From: an uncultured Oscillibacter sp.
GTDB lineage: Bacteria; Bacillota; Clostridia; Oscillospirales; Oscillospiraceae
Assembly: GCA_910579435.1 (NCBI GenBank)
Contig: CAJTVF010000056.1
Location: forward strand, 1-16,441
Direction: 5' to 3'
Length of the DNA stretch: 16,441 nt
In this document: positions 1 to 6,759 of the stretch, piece after piece
How the letters are laid out: the number at the start of each line of letters is the position of its first letter
How positions within the stretch are numbered: the stretch's first letter is position 1
Notes under the pieces: model-generated
The model's input: only the letters and a program-made list of their open reading frames with translations
Databases searched by the model: none
What the model was told of the DNA's origin: nothing
Program-made: the position numbers and the translations under genes

Positions 1-83
1 GATTTGGGACTTGTCCTCTCCGGTGAAGGACGAGGGTCTGATGCCTATGATTTTCTTGTTGCCTCCTGCCTTTCTTTTTTCAC
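1..83 (+). other. Possible 3' end of an off-window structured RNA
   Basis: No reading frame here looks like a protein end. An 8-bp stem (10-17 with 27-34, one G-U pair, 9-nt loop) is visible. The segment closes with GCCTCCTGCC followed by TTTCTTTTTT (71-80), which looks like the 3' strand of a closing stem plus a U-tract. The partner strand would lie before the window. A small RNA of 6S type, which ends this way in Firmicutes, is one possibility, but I recognise no diagnostic motif and the family is unassigned. Confidence 0.3.
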
Positions 84-114
84 GGGGGCTGAGGGTCGGC
101 CCCCTTTATTTTTT
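84..114 (+). terminator. Rho-independent terminator
   Basis: A 9-bp stem (84-92 with 96-104, one G-T wobble) with a GGG loop is followed by TTTATTTTTT. The T-tract is only on the plus-strand side, so it ends whatever is transcribed into the window from the left. It may back up the T-run at 71-80. Confidence 0.72.
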
Positions 115-198
115 GTGGACGCAGGAAAGCCTTGTAACCACCCAGCGGTCTACGGGTTGGTGCCCCGTGGCTTTTTGATGTGACCTAAACCTATCCAC
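115..198. other. Nested inverted repeats, possible structured RNA
   Basis: Three nested arms can be paired by eye: GTGGA (115-119) with TCCAC (194-198), AAAGCC (126-131) with GGCTTT (169-174), and ACGGG (152-156) with CCCGT (164-168). No long open frame with a ribosome site covers it. The folding could be used from either strand. It matches no riboswitch class I can recall. With 1-114 and 199-373 it forms a gene-free stretch of about 370 bases. Confidence 0.3.
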
Positions 199-241
199 AT
201 ATGAAAACAGCCGGACATGGCTTTTCCGACTGTCCATTTTC

Positions 242-269
242 AATATACAACTTGCCTTGCAATTTGCAA
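242..269 (-). promoter_or_regulatory. Weak candidate promoter reading leftwards
   Basis: On the minus strand TTGCAA (269-264) and TATATT (247-242) are separated by 16 bases. It would drive transcription through the inverted repeats at 115-198. Such matches occur by chance in AT-rich spacers, and no minus-strand product is identified. Confidence 0.22.
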
Positions 270-282
270 TTGGTAAAAGGGC

Positions 283-311
283 TGGACTTCGGTCCGGCTT
301 TGTGGTATACT
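283..311 (+). promoter_or_regulatory. Promoter for the zinc-ribbon/CDF/hydrolase operon, overlapped by an inverted repeat
   Basis: TGGACT (283-288) and TATACT (306-311) are 17 bases apart, with a TG two bases before the -10. An inverted repeat GCTGGAC-TTCG-GTCCGGC (281-298) covers the -35 box. It could be an operator, or an RNA hairpin from upstream transcription. Expected start of transcription is near 318, giving a leader of about 55 bases. Confidence 0.5.
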
Positions 312-373
312 TCAAAGTTATACTATATTGCTTTTCCGGCTCTGCCGGGGAGGTTTAAGCGAGGTGCTTTGGT

Positions 374-976
374 ATGCGCGAGGAGATGCGCACCTTTGGA
401 TATCTTTGCCCGAAATGCGGAAAAACGGTGATGAAGACCCGCTCCGTCTTTGCCCTGGAGGCCTCCGGCGCGGAGGTGGAGTGCGGCTGCGGCGGCTCAG
501 CCCTGACGGCGGTTTTTGACGGGGAGCGTTACCGGCTGACCGTTCCCTGCGGCCTCTGCGGAGGGACCCACACCGCCGTTTGTTCCCGGGAGCAGGTGCT
601 GGAGGGGGCCGGGACCGCCCTGGCCTGTGCCGGGACGAAGCAGTTTTGCTGCTTCATCGGCCCCGAGGGGACGGTGGAGAAGCAGCTCCGGGAGCTGGCC
701 ATTCTGGCGGAGAAGGAGCAGAAGCAGGGGGAGAACGAGGCGTTTTTAGACAATGTGATCATGTATGAGGTTCTGTCCGAGCTAAGGGACATCGCCGCCC
801 GGGGCGGCGTCTCCTGCGCCTGCGGCAGCCGCCGTTACGGCATGGAGGTCCGGCGGTCCGCCGTGGACCTCATTTGCCGGGACTGCGGAGCGAAGCTCCG
901 GGTGCCCGCCGCCACGGACCGGGACCTGGACGATCTGTGCTGCCACATGAAATTGGTTCTGCCGGGAAAGAAATAA
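374..976 (+). CDS. Cysteine-rich zinc-ribbon-like protein, function unknown
   Basis: A 200-residue protein with cysteine pairs spaced as in zinc ribbons: C12-x2-C15, C37-x-C39, C59-x2-C62, C148-x-C150, C168-x2-C171, and C189-C190 near the end, plus a CC pair at 92-93. The stretch from about 100 to 145 is charged and probably helical, so it looks like an N-terminal metal-binding half, a helical linker and a C-terminal ribbon. No signal peptide or membrane segment is seen, so it is likely cytoplasmic. The start at 374 has GAGGTG seven bases upstream; the internal ATG at 386 lies directly against GAGGAG, too close to use. It leads a probable operon with a metal-efflux protein, which suggests but does not prove a role in metal handling. 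I cannot name a family. An overlapping frame at 201-431 is not supported. Confidence 0.8.
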   Translation: MREEMRTFGYLCPKCGKTVMKTRSVFALEASGAEVECGCGGSALTAVFDGERYRLTVPCGLCGGTHTAVCSREQVLEGAGTALACAGTKQFCCFIGPEGTVEKQLRELAILAEKEQKQGENEAFLDNVIMYEVLSELRDIAARGGVSCACGSRRYGMEVRRSAVDLICRDCGAKLRVPAATDRDLDDLCCHMKLVLPGKK

Positions 977-983
977 TAGAGGA

Positions 984-1007
984 GCGGCGGTATCAGCGTA
1001 CCGCCGC
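984..1007 (+). other. Intercistronic hairpin
   Basis: A perfect 9-bp stem GCGGCGGTA / TACCGCCGC with loop TCAGCG lies in the 80-base gap between the zinc-ribbon gene and the CDF gene. It has no T-tract, so it is probably not a full terminator. It could mark an mRNA processing or stability boundary. Confidence 0.45.
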
Positions 1008-1056
1008 CCCGCATATTCTATGATATTTGCAAGTTTCTGTGAGGGGAGTTGATTTC

Positions 1057-2220
1057 GTGATTTCGATTTTGACCCGCCTGTTCCTCAAGCCTGAGGGTAA
1101 AACGGAGGCCCAGCTGCGGCGGGGCTGCGGGATTCTCTGCGGCGCGGTGGGCGTGTTTTTGAACCTGCTGCTGTTTCTGGGCAAGCTGGCGGCGGGACTG
1201 GCTTCCGGGTCCATCGCCGTGGTGGCTGACGCCGTGAACAATCTCTCCGACGCCGGGTCCTCTGTGGTCACCCTGCTGGGCTTCCGCCTGGCGGAGCAGA
1301 AGGCGGACCATGAGCACCCCTTCGGACACGGGCGGATGGAGTACCTCTCCGGCCTGGTGGTGGCCATACTGATTTTGCTGATGGGCTTTGAGCTGGCCCA
1401 GTCCTCCGTGGGGAAGATTCTCCATCCCGTCCCGGCGGAGGGCGGCTGGCAGGTAACGGCAGTCCTCTGTGCCGCCATCGCCGTAAAGCTCTACATGGCC
1501 TTCTACAACCGCCGGATTGGGAAGCGCATCGGCTCCACCGCCATGGAGGCCGCGGCCCTGGATTCCCTCAGCGACTGCGCCGCCACGTCGGTGGTTCTGA
1601 TCGCCTCCCTGATAGAGCGGTACACGGACCTGATTCTGGACGGCTGGGGCGGCTTGCTGGTGGCCCTGTTCATCCTCTGGTCCGGCGTCCAGGCGGCCAA
1701 GACCACCATGGACCCCCTGCTGGGCACGCCGCCCTCGGCGGAGTTTGTGGAGGAAATCCGGTCCCTGGTCCTGTCTCACCAGCCCATCCTGGGGGTCCAT
1801 GACATCATCGTCCACGACTACGGTCCCGGGCGGCGGATGATCTCCCTTCATGCCGAGGTCCCGGCCCGGGGAGAGCTGCTGGAGCTCCACAACCGCATTG
1901 ACCACGTGGAGCGGGAGCTCCGGGAACGGCTGGGCTGTGAGGCGGTGATTCACATGGACCCGGTGTGTACCGACGACGGCGTGACCCAGGAGACCCGCAG
2001 GAAGGTGGAAACGCTGGTCCGGTGCATCGACAGCGGCATCACCATCCACGACTTCCGGGTGGTGCCCCGGGAGGGGCACGCCCACTTGATCTTTGACGCG
2101 GCGGTGCCCTTCGACTTCCGCCTCAGCGACCAGGAGGTGGAGGAGAAGATCAAGAGCGCCGTCCAGGTGCTGGACAGCGGCTTCCAGGCCAAGGTCCGGG
2201 TGGAGCGGTCCTATACGTGA
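1057..2220 (+). CDS. Cation diffusion facilitator (CDF) family metal efflux transporter
   Basis: An inner-membrane divalent-metal/proton antiporter of 387 residues. The N-terminal half holds the transmembrane core (about residues 20-210), with the family loop motif HPFGHGRMEY after the second segment. The C-terminal part (about 215-385) is the cytoplasmic metal-sensing domain and is long, with what looks like a second copy of the fold near 320-385. Likely site A residues are N61 and D65 (NNLSD) and D169 and D173 (DSLSD). This N-D-D-D set resembles manganese exporters such as pneumococcal MntE rather than the H-D-H-D set of zinc exporters, so manganese is a reasonable inference. The GTG at 1057 is chosen because AGGGGAG sits eight bases upstream; a TTG at 1027 in the same frame would put that site inside the gene. 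It is followed 18 bases later by the hydrolase gene. Confidence 0.92.
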   Translation: MISILTRLFLKPEGKTEAQLRRGCGILCGAVGVFLNLLLFLGKLAAGLASGSIAVVADAVNNLSDAGSSVVTLLGFRLAEQKADHEHPFGHGRMEYLSGLVVAILILLMGFELAQSSVGKILHPVPAEGGWQVTAVLCAAIAVKLYMAFYNRRIGKRIGSTAMEAAALDSLSDCAATSVVLIASLIERYTDLILDGWGGLLVALFILWSGVQAAKTTMDPLLGTPPSAEFVEEIRSLVLSHQPILGVHDIIVHDYGPGRRMISLHAEVPARGELLELHNRIDHVERELRERLGCEAVIHMDPVCTDDGVTQETRRKVETLVRCIDSGITIHDFRVVPREGHAHLIFDAAVPFDFRLSDQEVEEKIKSAVQVLDSGFQAKVRVERSYT

Positions 2221-2238
2221 CGGAGGAGGAGAAGCGTT

Positions 2239-2850
2239 ATGACAACTGTGCTGCTCCATGGTTTGGGTCAGGGACCGGAGAGCTGGGATGGAACGGCCAA
2301 AAAGCTGAATGGCGAGGTTCTCCGGCCAGACCTGTTTGCCCCGGTCCGGGGCGGGACCGTGACCTGGAAGGGGATTTACCGGGCCTTTGCCGGGTACTGC
2401 GCGGAGCTTGACCGGCCCCTCCGGCTCTGCGGCCTGTCCCTGGGAGGCGTGCTGGCCCTTCAATACGCGCTTGAACACCCGGAGCGGGTGGAGGCCCTGG
2501 CGCTGGCCGGGACGCAGTACGTCATGCCCAAGGGGCTGCTGCGGTTCCAAAACGCAGTTTTTCGCCTGATGCCCCAACGGGCTTTTCAGAAAATGGGACT
2601 TTCCAAAAGGGACGTTATCGGACTCACACGGTCCATGCTGGACCTGGATTTCCGGGAGGACCTGGGGAAGGTCTCCTGTCCCGTTCTGGTTCTCTGCGGA
2701 GAGCGGGACAAGGCCAACCGAAAAGCGGCCCGGGGGCTCCAGGCGGGTATTCCGGGGGCGGAACTGGCCTGGATTCCCGGGGCGGGCCACGAGGCCAACC
2801 TGGACGCGCCGGAGGCCCTGGCGGAGGCTTTGCGGGACTTTTTCCGGTGA
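2239..2850 (+). CDS. Small alpha/beta-fold hydrolase
   Basis: A 203-residue cytoplasmic protein of the alpha/beta hydrolase fold. It shows the oxyanion HGLG (7-10), the nucleophile elbow GLSLGG with Ser67, an acid at Asp157 in CGERDKAN, and the histidine His184 in GAGHEAN, so the triad is complete. It is short for the fold, with a reduced cap region (about 95-135). The family covers esterases, lactonases and thioesterases, and the substrate cannot be read from the sequence. A GGAGGAGGAG stretch just upstream is a strong ribosome site. It is the last gene of the probable operon begun at 374 and is followed by the terminator at 2892-2923. Confidence 0.88.
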   Translation: MTTVLLHGLGQGPESWDGTAKKLNGEVLRPDLFAPVRGGTVTWKGIYRAFAGYCAELDRPLRLCGLSLGGVLALQYALEHPERVEALALAGTQYVMPKGLLRFQNAVFRLMPQRAFQKMGLSKRDVIGLTRSMLDLDFREDLGKVSCPVLVLCGERDKANRKAARGLQAGIPGAELAWIPGAGHEANLDAPEALAEALRDFFR

Positions 2851-2891
2851 ATGGCTGGAATTCGCGGGGATAAGAGGATTGGCGGAACAAA

Positions 2892-2923
2892 AAGAGGACG
2901 GTATCGTAAGATACCGTCCTCTT
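2892..2923. terminator. Bidirectional terminator between convergent operons
   Basis: A perfect 14-bp stem (2892-2905 with 2910-2923) with loop GTAA. On the minus strand it is followed by TTTTTG, a good U-tract for the oad operon. On the plus strand it is followed by CTGTTTCATTT, weaker but usable for the hydrolase operon. Confidence 0.88.
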
Positions 2924-2932
2924 CTGTTTCAT

Positions 2933-3079
2933 TTACTGCTTTAACCCGGAGATATAAGCGTCAATCAGCTCTTTCAATTCTTTCGCAGTGTAACTCTTAT
3001 CGGGGTCACGTTCAAAAATCCGAATAAGATCATAGGCCATTGCTTTCTGAACATCTTTTCGTTCGTTCTCAGCCGGCAT
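2933..3079 (-). CDS. Small AT-rich gene, 48 residues, last gene of the oad operon
   Basis: The frame reads MPAENERKDVQKAMAYDL from 3079 and ends KELIDAYISGLKQ at a TAA (2935-2933), just before the terminator. The product is charged and likely all helical, with an amphipathic C-terminal half and no membrane segment or cysteine. By hand count its GC is about 42%, far below its neighbours. The start lies 35 bases after the oadA stop, on the same strand, and no other terminator lies between. An in-frame TAG four codons upstream limits the start. I see no good Shine-Dalgarno sequence before either the ATG at 3079 or the second ATG at codon 14, which lowers confidence. The base composition suggests acquisition from elsewhere. 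I do not recognise the family; the lack of an SQELD motif argues against Spo0E. Confidence 0.62.
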   Translation of the reverse strand: MPAENERKDVQKAMAYDLIRIFERDPDKSYTAKELKELIDAYISGLKQ

Positions 3080-3114
3080 TGTGTCACACTACTTTTCAAA
3101 AACAAGCCGATTCC

Positions 3115-4572
3115 TTAACCTTTAAACTCCACAAACAGCTCCCGCACGGCGTTGGGGTCCGCCGGCTTCTTCGCCGGAGCAGCCGCGGGGGCGGCGGCGG
3201 GCTCGTCATGAGGACCATCCCGCCAAGCCAGGAACTTGGGGGCTACCTGGGGGAACAGGGCCAGGGAGAGGACGTCCTCGTCGCTCTTGGCGATGTCCTT
3301 GAACTCCTCCCGGTACTTTTCCACCTCGGGCTGGAGCAGGTCCGCCGGGCGGCAGTGAATCACGTCCTCCGGCTTAATGCCCGCCAGGGCCCGGACCTCC
3401 TCGTTGACCTCGCCGGGAACCTGGCCGTATTCGCCCTTCAAAAGGCCCTTGGACTCCTTGGGGAAGGTCTTGTACTTGCCCACCACCACGTTCATGACGG
3501 CCTGGGTGCCGACGATCTGGCTGGTGGGGGTGACCAGCGGGGGATAGCCGAAGTCCTTCCGGACGCGGGGAATCTCCGCCAGCACGTCGTAGTACTTCTC
3601 CTCCTTGTTGGCCTGCTTCAGCTGGGAGATCAGGTTGGACAGCATGCCGCCGGGCACCTGGTAGAGGAGGGTATTGGTGTCCACGTTCAGGACCTTGGGG
3701 TCCAGGCTGCCCTGCTCCTTGAGCTTCTGGGCGACCTTGCGGAAGTGGGCGGCGGCCTCGCTCATCTTGTTCAGGTCCAGCTTGGTGTCCCGGACGGTGC
3801 CCTGGAGGGTGGCAACCAAAGACTCGGTAGCGGGCTGGGCCGTGCCGTTGGCCAGGGGGCTGAGGGCCGTGTCCACAATGTCCACGCCGGCGTAGGCGGC
3901 CATGAGATACACCATGTCGCCGGTTCCGGTGGTGTTGTGGGTGTGCAGGTGGATGGGGATTTTCACGGTTTCCTTCAGCTTCTTCACCAGGGAATAGGCG
4001 TCCATGGGCAGCAGCAGGTTCGCCATGTCCTTGACGCAGATCACGTCCGCGCCCATCTGCTCCAGCTCCAGGGCCAGCTTGACGAAGTACTCCTCATTGT
4101 GAATGGGGGAGATGGTGTAGCTGAGGGTGGCCTCCACCATGCCGCCGTACTTTTTGGTGGATTTGATGGCCTGTTCCAGGTTCCGCACGTCGTTCAGCGC
4201 GTCGAAAATCCGGATGATATCAATGCCGTTTTCAATGGACTTCCGGCAGAAGGCGTCCACCACGTCGTCGGCGTAGTGCTTGTAGCCCAGGATGTTCTGG
4301 CCCCGGAACAGCATCTGGAGCTTGGTGTTGGGCAGGGCCTTGCGGAGCTTGCGGAGCCGCTCCCAGGGGTCCTCGTTGAGGAAGCGCATGCAGGAGTCGA
4401 AGGTCGCGCCGCCCCAGCACTCCAGGGACCAGTAGCCGATGGAGTCCAGCACCTCGCAGGCGGGCAGCATGTCTTCCACCCGCATCCGGGTGGCCGCCTG
4501 GGACTGGTGGGCGTCCCGGAGGATGGTGTCGGTGATATACAGGGGCTTTTTAGACAAGAATTCCATAGCCAT
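3115..4572 (-). CDS. oadA: Oxaloacetate decarboxylase alpha subunit (carboxyltransferase)
   Basis: 485 residues; catalyses transfer of the carboxyl group from oxaloacetate to biotin on the carrier protein, releasing pyruvate, in the cytoplasm on the membrane pump complex. The DRE-TIM barrel carboxyltransferase is clear: TILRDAHQS with D20, VCVKDM with K181 (the lysine carbamylated in the family) and HLHTHN with H210 and H212. These align at a constant offset of three with D17, K178, H207 and H209 of Vibrio OadA. A second helical domain follows (about 300-455). The C terminus has an Ala/Pro linker (about 457-471) and a short VRELFVEFKG-like tail but no biotin domain, which is a separate gene here. 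AGGAGG lies eight bases before the start and touches the oadB stop. Pyruvate carboxylase subunit B is the main alternative; the OadB partner makes decarboxylase far more likely. Confidence 0.95.
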   Translation of the reverse strand: MAMEFLSKKPLYITDTILRDAHQSQAATRMRVEDMLPACEVLDSIGYWSLECWGGATFDSCMRFLNEDPWERLRKLRKALPNTKLQMLFRGQNILGYKHYADDVVDAFCRKSIENGIDIIRIFDALNDVRNLEQAIKSTKKYGGMVEATLSYTISPIHNEEYFVKLALELEQMGADVICVKDMANLLLPMDAYSLVKKLKETVKIPIHLHTHNTTGTGDMVYLMAAYAGVDIVDTALSPLANGTAQPATESLVATLQGTVRDTKLDLNKMSEAAAHFRKVAQKLKEQGSLDPKVLNVDTNTLLYQVPGGMLSNLISQLKQANKEEKYYDVLAEIPRVRKDFGYPPLVTPTSQIVGTQAVMNVVVGKYKTFPKESKGLLKGEYGQVPGEVNEEVRALAGIKPEDVIHCRPADLLQPEVEKYREEFKDIAKSDEDVLSLALFPQVAPKFLAWRDGPHDEPAAAPAAAPAKKPADPNAVRELFVEFKG

Positions 4573-4587
4573 ATTCGTTCCCTCCTA

Positions 4588-5850
4588 TTAACCGAACAAG
4601 GAGATCATCACGCCCGCCGCGATGGCGGAGCCGATGACGCCGGCCACGTTGGGGCCCATGGCGTGCATCAAGAGGAAGTTGCTGGGGTTGGCCTTCTGGC
4701 CCTCCACCTGGGAGACCCGGGCGGCCATGGGCACGGCGGACACGCCGGCGGAGCCGATGAGGGGATTGATCTTCTCCTTGAGGAAGAGGTTCATAATCTT
4801 CGCCAGGACCACGCCGCCGGCGGTGCCGAAGCCAAAGGCCACGATGCCCATGACCATGATGGCGATGGTCTGGAGGCTGAGGAAGGTCCGGCCCGTGGCA
4901 GTGGCGCCCACGGACACGCCCAGGAAGATGGTGACGATGTTGATGAGCTCGTTCTGCACGGTCTTGCTCAGGCGCTCCACCGCGCCGCACTCCTTAAACA
5001 GGTTGCCCAGCATCAGGCAGGCGATCAGGGGAGCGGCGGAGGGCACCAGCAGGGCCACGAAGATGGCGACCATGATGGGGAAGATGATCTTCTCGGTCTT
5101 GGAGACCTGCCGCAGGGGCTTCATAACGATCTTCCGCTCCGCCTCGGAGGTGAGGAGGCGCATGATGGGAGGCTGAATGACAGGCACCAGGGCCATGTAG
5201 CTGTACGCCGCTACGGCGATGGGGCCCAGCAGCTCCGGGGCCAGCTTCGTCGCGCCGTAAATGGCGGTGGGGCCGTCCGCGCCGCCGATGATGCCGATGG
5301 ACCCGGCCTGGGCGGAGGAGAAGATGCCGGACATCCGGCAGCCCACGAAGGTCATGAAGATGCCCAGCTGGGCGGCCGCGCCCAAAAGCAGGCTCTTGGG
5401 GTTGGCAATCAGGGGGCCGAAGTCGGTCATCGCCCCCACGCCCATGAAGATCAGGCAGGGGTAGATTCCCAGCTTCACGCCCAGGTACAGGATGTCGATA
5501 AGGCCCGGCGTGATGGACTGGCCCACCGTGGCGGTAGCCAGCACGGCGTCGGAAACGTCCACCGCCGCCAGCTCCGCCAGGAACTCCGCCGTGACGGGGG
5601 CCCCGCCGATGAGGTCCCAGTGGATATGTCCTCCGGCGAAGAAGATCTCATGGTACATCTCCGCGCCGGGGAGGTTGGTGATGAGCATGCCGAAGGCGAT
5701 GGGCACCAGCAGCAGGGGCTCAAATTTCTTGACGATACCCAGGTAGAGAAGGCCGCACGCGATGACCAGCATCAGCAGGCACTTCCAGTTGTCCCCCTGG
5801 GCAAACAGCGCGAATCCCGAGCTGTTTACAAAATCCAGAATAGCTTCCAT
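4588..5850 (-). CDS. oadB: Sodium-pump decarboxylase beta subunit
   Basis: A 420-residue integral membrane protein that decarboxylates carboxybiotin and couples this to Na+ export. It shows the family signature GGADGPTAIY with D192 (matching the essential D203 of Klebsiella OadB), tyrosines 217/219 in AAYSYMALVP, and S372 and R379 in SAVPMAAR with the same seven-residue spacing as Klebsiella S382/R389. About nine hydrophobic segments are interrupted by a polar insert at about 64-115. Length is close to the family norm. GGAGGG precedes the ATG at 5850. The gene lies 15 bases from oadA and 18 bases from the biotin carrier gene. The beta subunit alone does not distinguish oxaloacetate, methylmalonyl-CoA or glutaconyl-CoA pumps; the OadA-type alpha subunit decides for oxaloacetate. 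Confidence 0.95.
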   Translation of the reverse strand: MEAILDFVNSSGFALFAQGDNWKCLLMLVIACGLLYLGIVKKFEPLLLVPIAFGMLITNLPGAEMYHEIFFAGGHIHWDLIGGAPVTAEFLAELAAVDVSDAVLATATVGQSITPGLIDILYLGVKLGIYPCLIFMGVGAMTDFGPLIANPKSLLLGAAAQLGIFMTFVGCRMSGIFSSAQAGSIGIIGGADGPTAIYGATKLAPELLGPIAVAAYSYMALVPVIQPPIMRLLTSEAERKIVMKPLRQVSKTEKIIFPIMVAIFVALLVPSAAPLIACLMLGNLFKECGAVERLSKTVQNELINIVTIFLGVSVGATATGRTFLSLQTIAIMVMGIVAFGFGTAGGVVLAKIMNLFLKEKINPLIGSAGVSAVPMAARVSQVEGQKANPSNFLLMHAMGPNVAGVIGSAIAAGVMISLFG

Positions 5851-5868
5851 GTGTGTCCCTCCAGCGCC

Positions 5869-6213
5869 TTACTGGATGACGCACAGCAGGGAGCCGGACT
5901 CCACCGCCGCGCCCTTGGAGGTGTTGATGGAGGCGACCTTTCCGTCGCAGGGGCACATAATCTCGTTTTCCATCTTCATGGCCTCCAGGATCATCAGCAC
6001 GTCGCCCTTCTTCACGGAAGCGCCCTGGCTGACCTTGATGTCCAGGATGGTGCCGGGCATGGGGCTGGTGACCTGCTCGCCTCCGGCAGGGGCGGCAGCG
6101 GCGGGGGCGGGAGCGGCAGCAGGGGCGGCGGCAGGAGCGGGGGCGGCCCCGGTCAGCTCTTCCAGCTCGATTTCATAGGCCGTGCCGTTGACGGTGACTT
6201 TGTACTTTTTCAT
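5869..6213 (-). CDS. Biotin carrier protein of the decarboxylase
   Basis: 114 residues. The short N-terminal part MKKYKVTVNG is the typical start of the carrier. An Ala/Pro-rich flexible linker (about 23-45) follows, then a biotinyl domain (about 47-114) with EAMKMEN, where K80 should carry biotin. The carrier shuttles the carboxyl group from OadA to OadB, so the linker mobility matters. In enterobacterial OadA this domain is fused to the alpha subunit; here it is free, as in the methylmalonyl-CoA decarboxylases (MmdC) and glutaconyl-CoA decarboxylases (GcdC) of other anaerobes. AGGAG lies about eleven bases before the ATG. A dedicated biotin ligase is not in the window. Confidence 0.93.
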   Translation of the reverse strand: MKKYKVTVNGTAYEIELEELTGAAPAPAAAPAAAPAPAAAAPAGGEQVTSPMPGTILDIKVSQGASVKKGDVLMILEAMKMENEIMCPCDGKVASINTSKGAAVESGSLLCVIQ

Positions 6214-6253
6214 AATGATACGCTCTCCTTCTTCGTTTCTTTCCGTTGTGGTC

Positions 6254-6526
6254 TTACAGCTTCTTCATGGACAGAATGCGGATGCCGGTGACGTCCGTGC
6301 CCAGCTCCTCCGCGATGGCGGCGGCGACGGCGGCGGCGATCTCCTGGCGGTTCCCCTCCGGGGCGGCGGGGGCCGCTGCGGCCGGGGCGGGGGCAGCGAC
6401 AGCGGGGACCGCGCGGCCGCCCACGATCTTGCCCATGATCATCGTCAGGACGATGAGGCAGATGAGCCCGAAGAACACGGTGCCCATGCCCATCAGGCAA
6501 ACAAATACACTTCCATATTCTGGCAT
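6254..6526 (-). CDS. oadG: Decarboxylase small membrane subunit (OadG-like)
   Basis: 90 residues: one N-terminal membrane helix (about 9-32), an Ala/Pro linker (about 39-57), and a short helical tail (EIAAAVAAAIAEELG) ending in basic residues. This matches the OadG/MmdD small subunit, which anchors and assembles the alpha subunit and carrier on the beta subunit. The ATG at 6526 is chosen because AGGAGG lies seven bases upstream; an extended frame to 6586 has no ribosome site and overlaps the promoter. It is the first gene of the operon. No zinc-binding histidine tail like that of Klebsiella OadG is seen. Confidence 0.87.
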   Translation of the reverse strand: MPEYGSVFVCLMGMGTVFFGLICLIVLTMIMGKIVGGRAVPAVAAPAPAAAAPAAPEGNRQEIAAAVAAAIAEELGTDVTGIRILSMKKL

Positions 6527-6557
6527 ATGCTCCCTCCTAAAAAATAGATGCAGAGCT

Positions 6558-6586
6558 ATTGTATCAACTTCCGTCAAAAAAAACAA
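6558..6586 (-). promoter_or_regulatory. Promoter of the oad operon
   Basis: On the minus strand TTGTTT (6586-6581) and TACAAT (6563-6558) are 17 bases apart. Transcription should start near 6551, about 25 bases before oadG. The surrounding A/T runs support an AT-rich upstream element. Confidence 0.5.
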
Positions 6587-6646
6587 TGACTTCGGAAAAA
6601 TTTATCAAGGTTTTTTTGCGTTCTTTTTCGTCCGGAACCCATAGGC

Positions 6647-6675
6647 TGGACGGGAGGTGTAAAACGTGGTACAAT
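6647..6675 (+). promoter_or_regulatory. Promoter of sfsA
   Basis: TGGACG (6647-6652) and TACAAT (6670-6675) are 17 bases apart. It is divergent from the oad promoter, with about 60 bases between the two -35 boxes. The leader to the ATG at 6760 is about 78 bases. Confidence 0.5.
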
Positions 6676-6759
6676 TTTACTAATTTGGAAGAAGAGACGG
6701 CGAATTCGGCCGTTAAGAAATGGAAAAGATTTTGCTTTTCCGCCGGAAAGGAGCCCGTT

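Noticed and set aside
150..176. Resemblance to a T-box antiterminator (GGGTTGGTGCCCCG)
   Set aside because: The conserved T-box bulge sequence does not match properly, no specifier stem is seen, and the downstream gene is not an aminoacyl-tRNA synthetase or amino-acid gene.
201..431. 76-codon frame before the zinc-ribbon gene
   Set aside because: It crosses the promoter and overlaps the start of the better-supported gene, with no ribosome site and no recognisable sequence.
1018..2790. Open frame of 590 codons on the minus strand opposite the CDF and hydrolase genes
   Set aside because: Shadow frame: antisense to two well-supported genes, rich in P, Q, H and G, with no motif.
3040..6291. Open frame of 1083 codons on the plus strand opposite the oad operon
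   Set aside because: It is antisense to four clearly recognised genes, its product is low-complexity H/G/L/V-rich sequence typical of GC-rich shadow frames, and it has no ribosome site or family motif.
6559..6759. N-terminal extension of sfsA
   Set aside because: The extension includes the sfsA promoter and lacks a ribosome site, and the family begins at the ATG at 6760 with AAAGGAG upstream.
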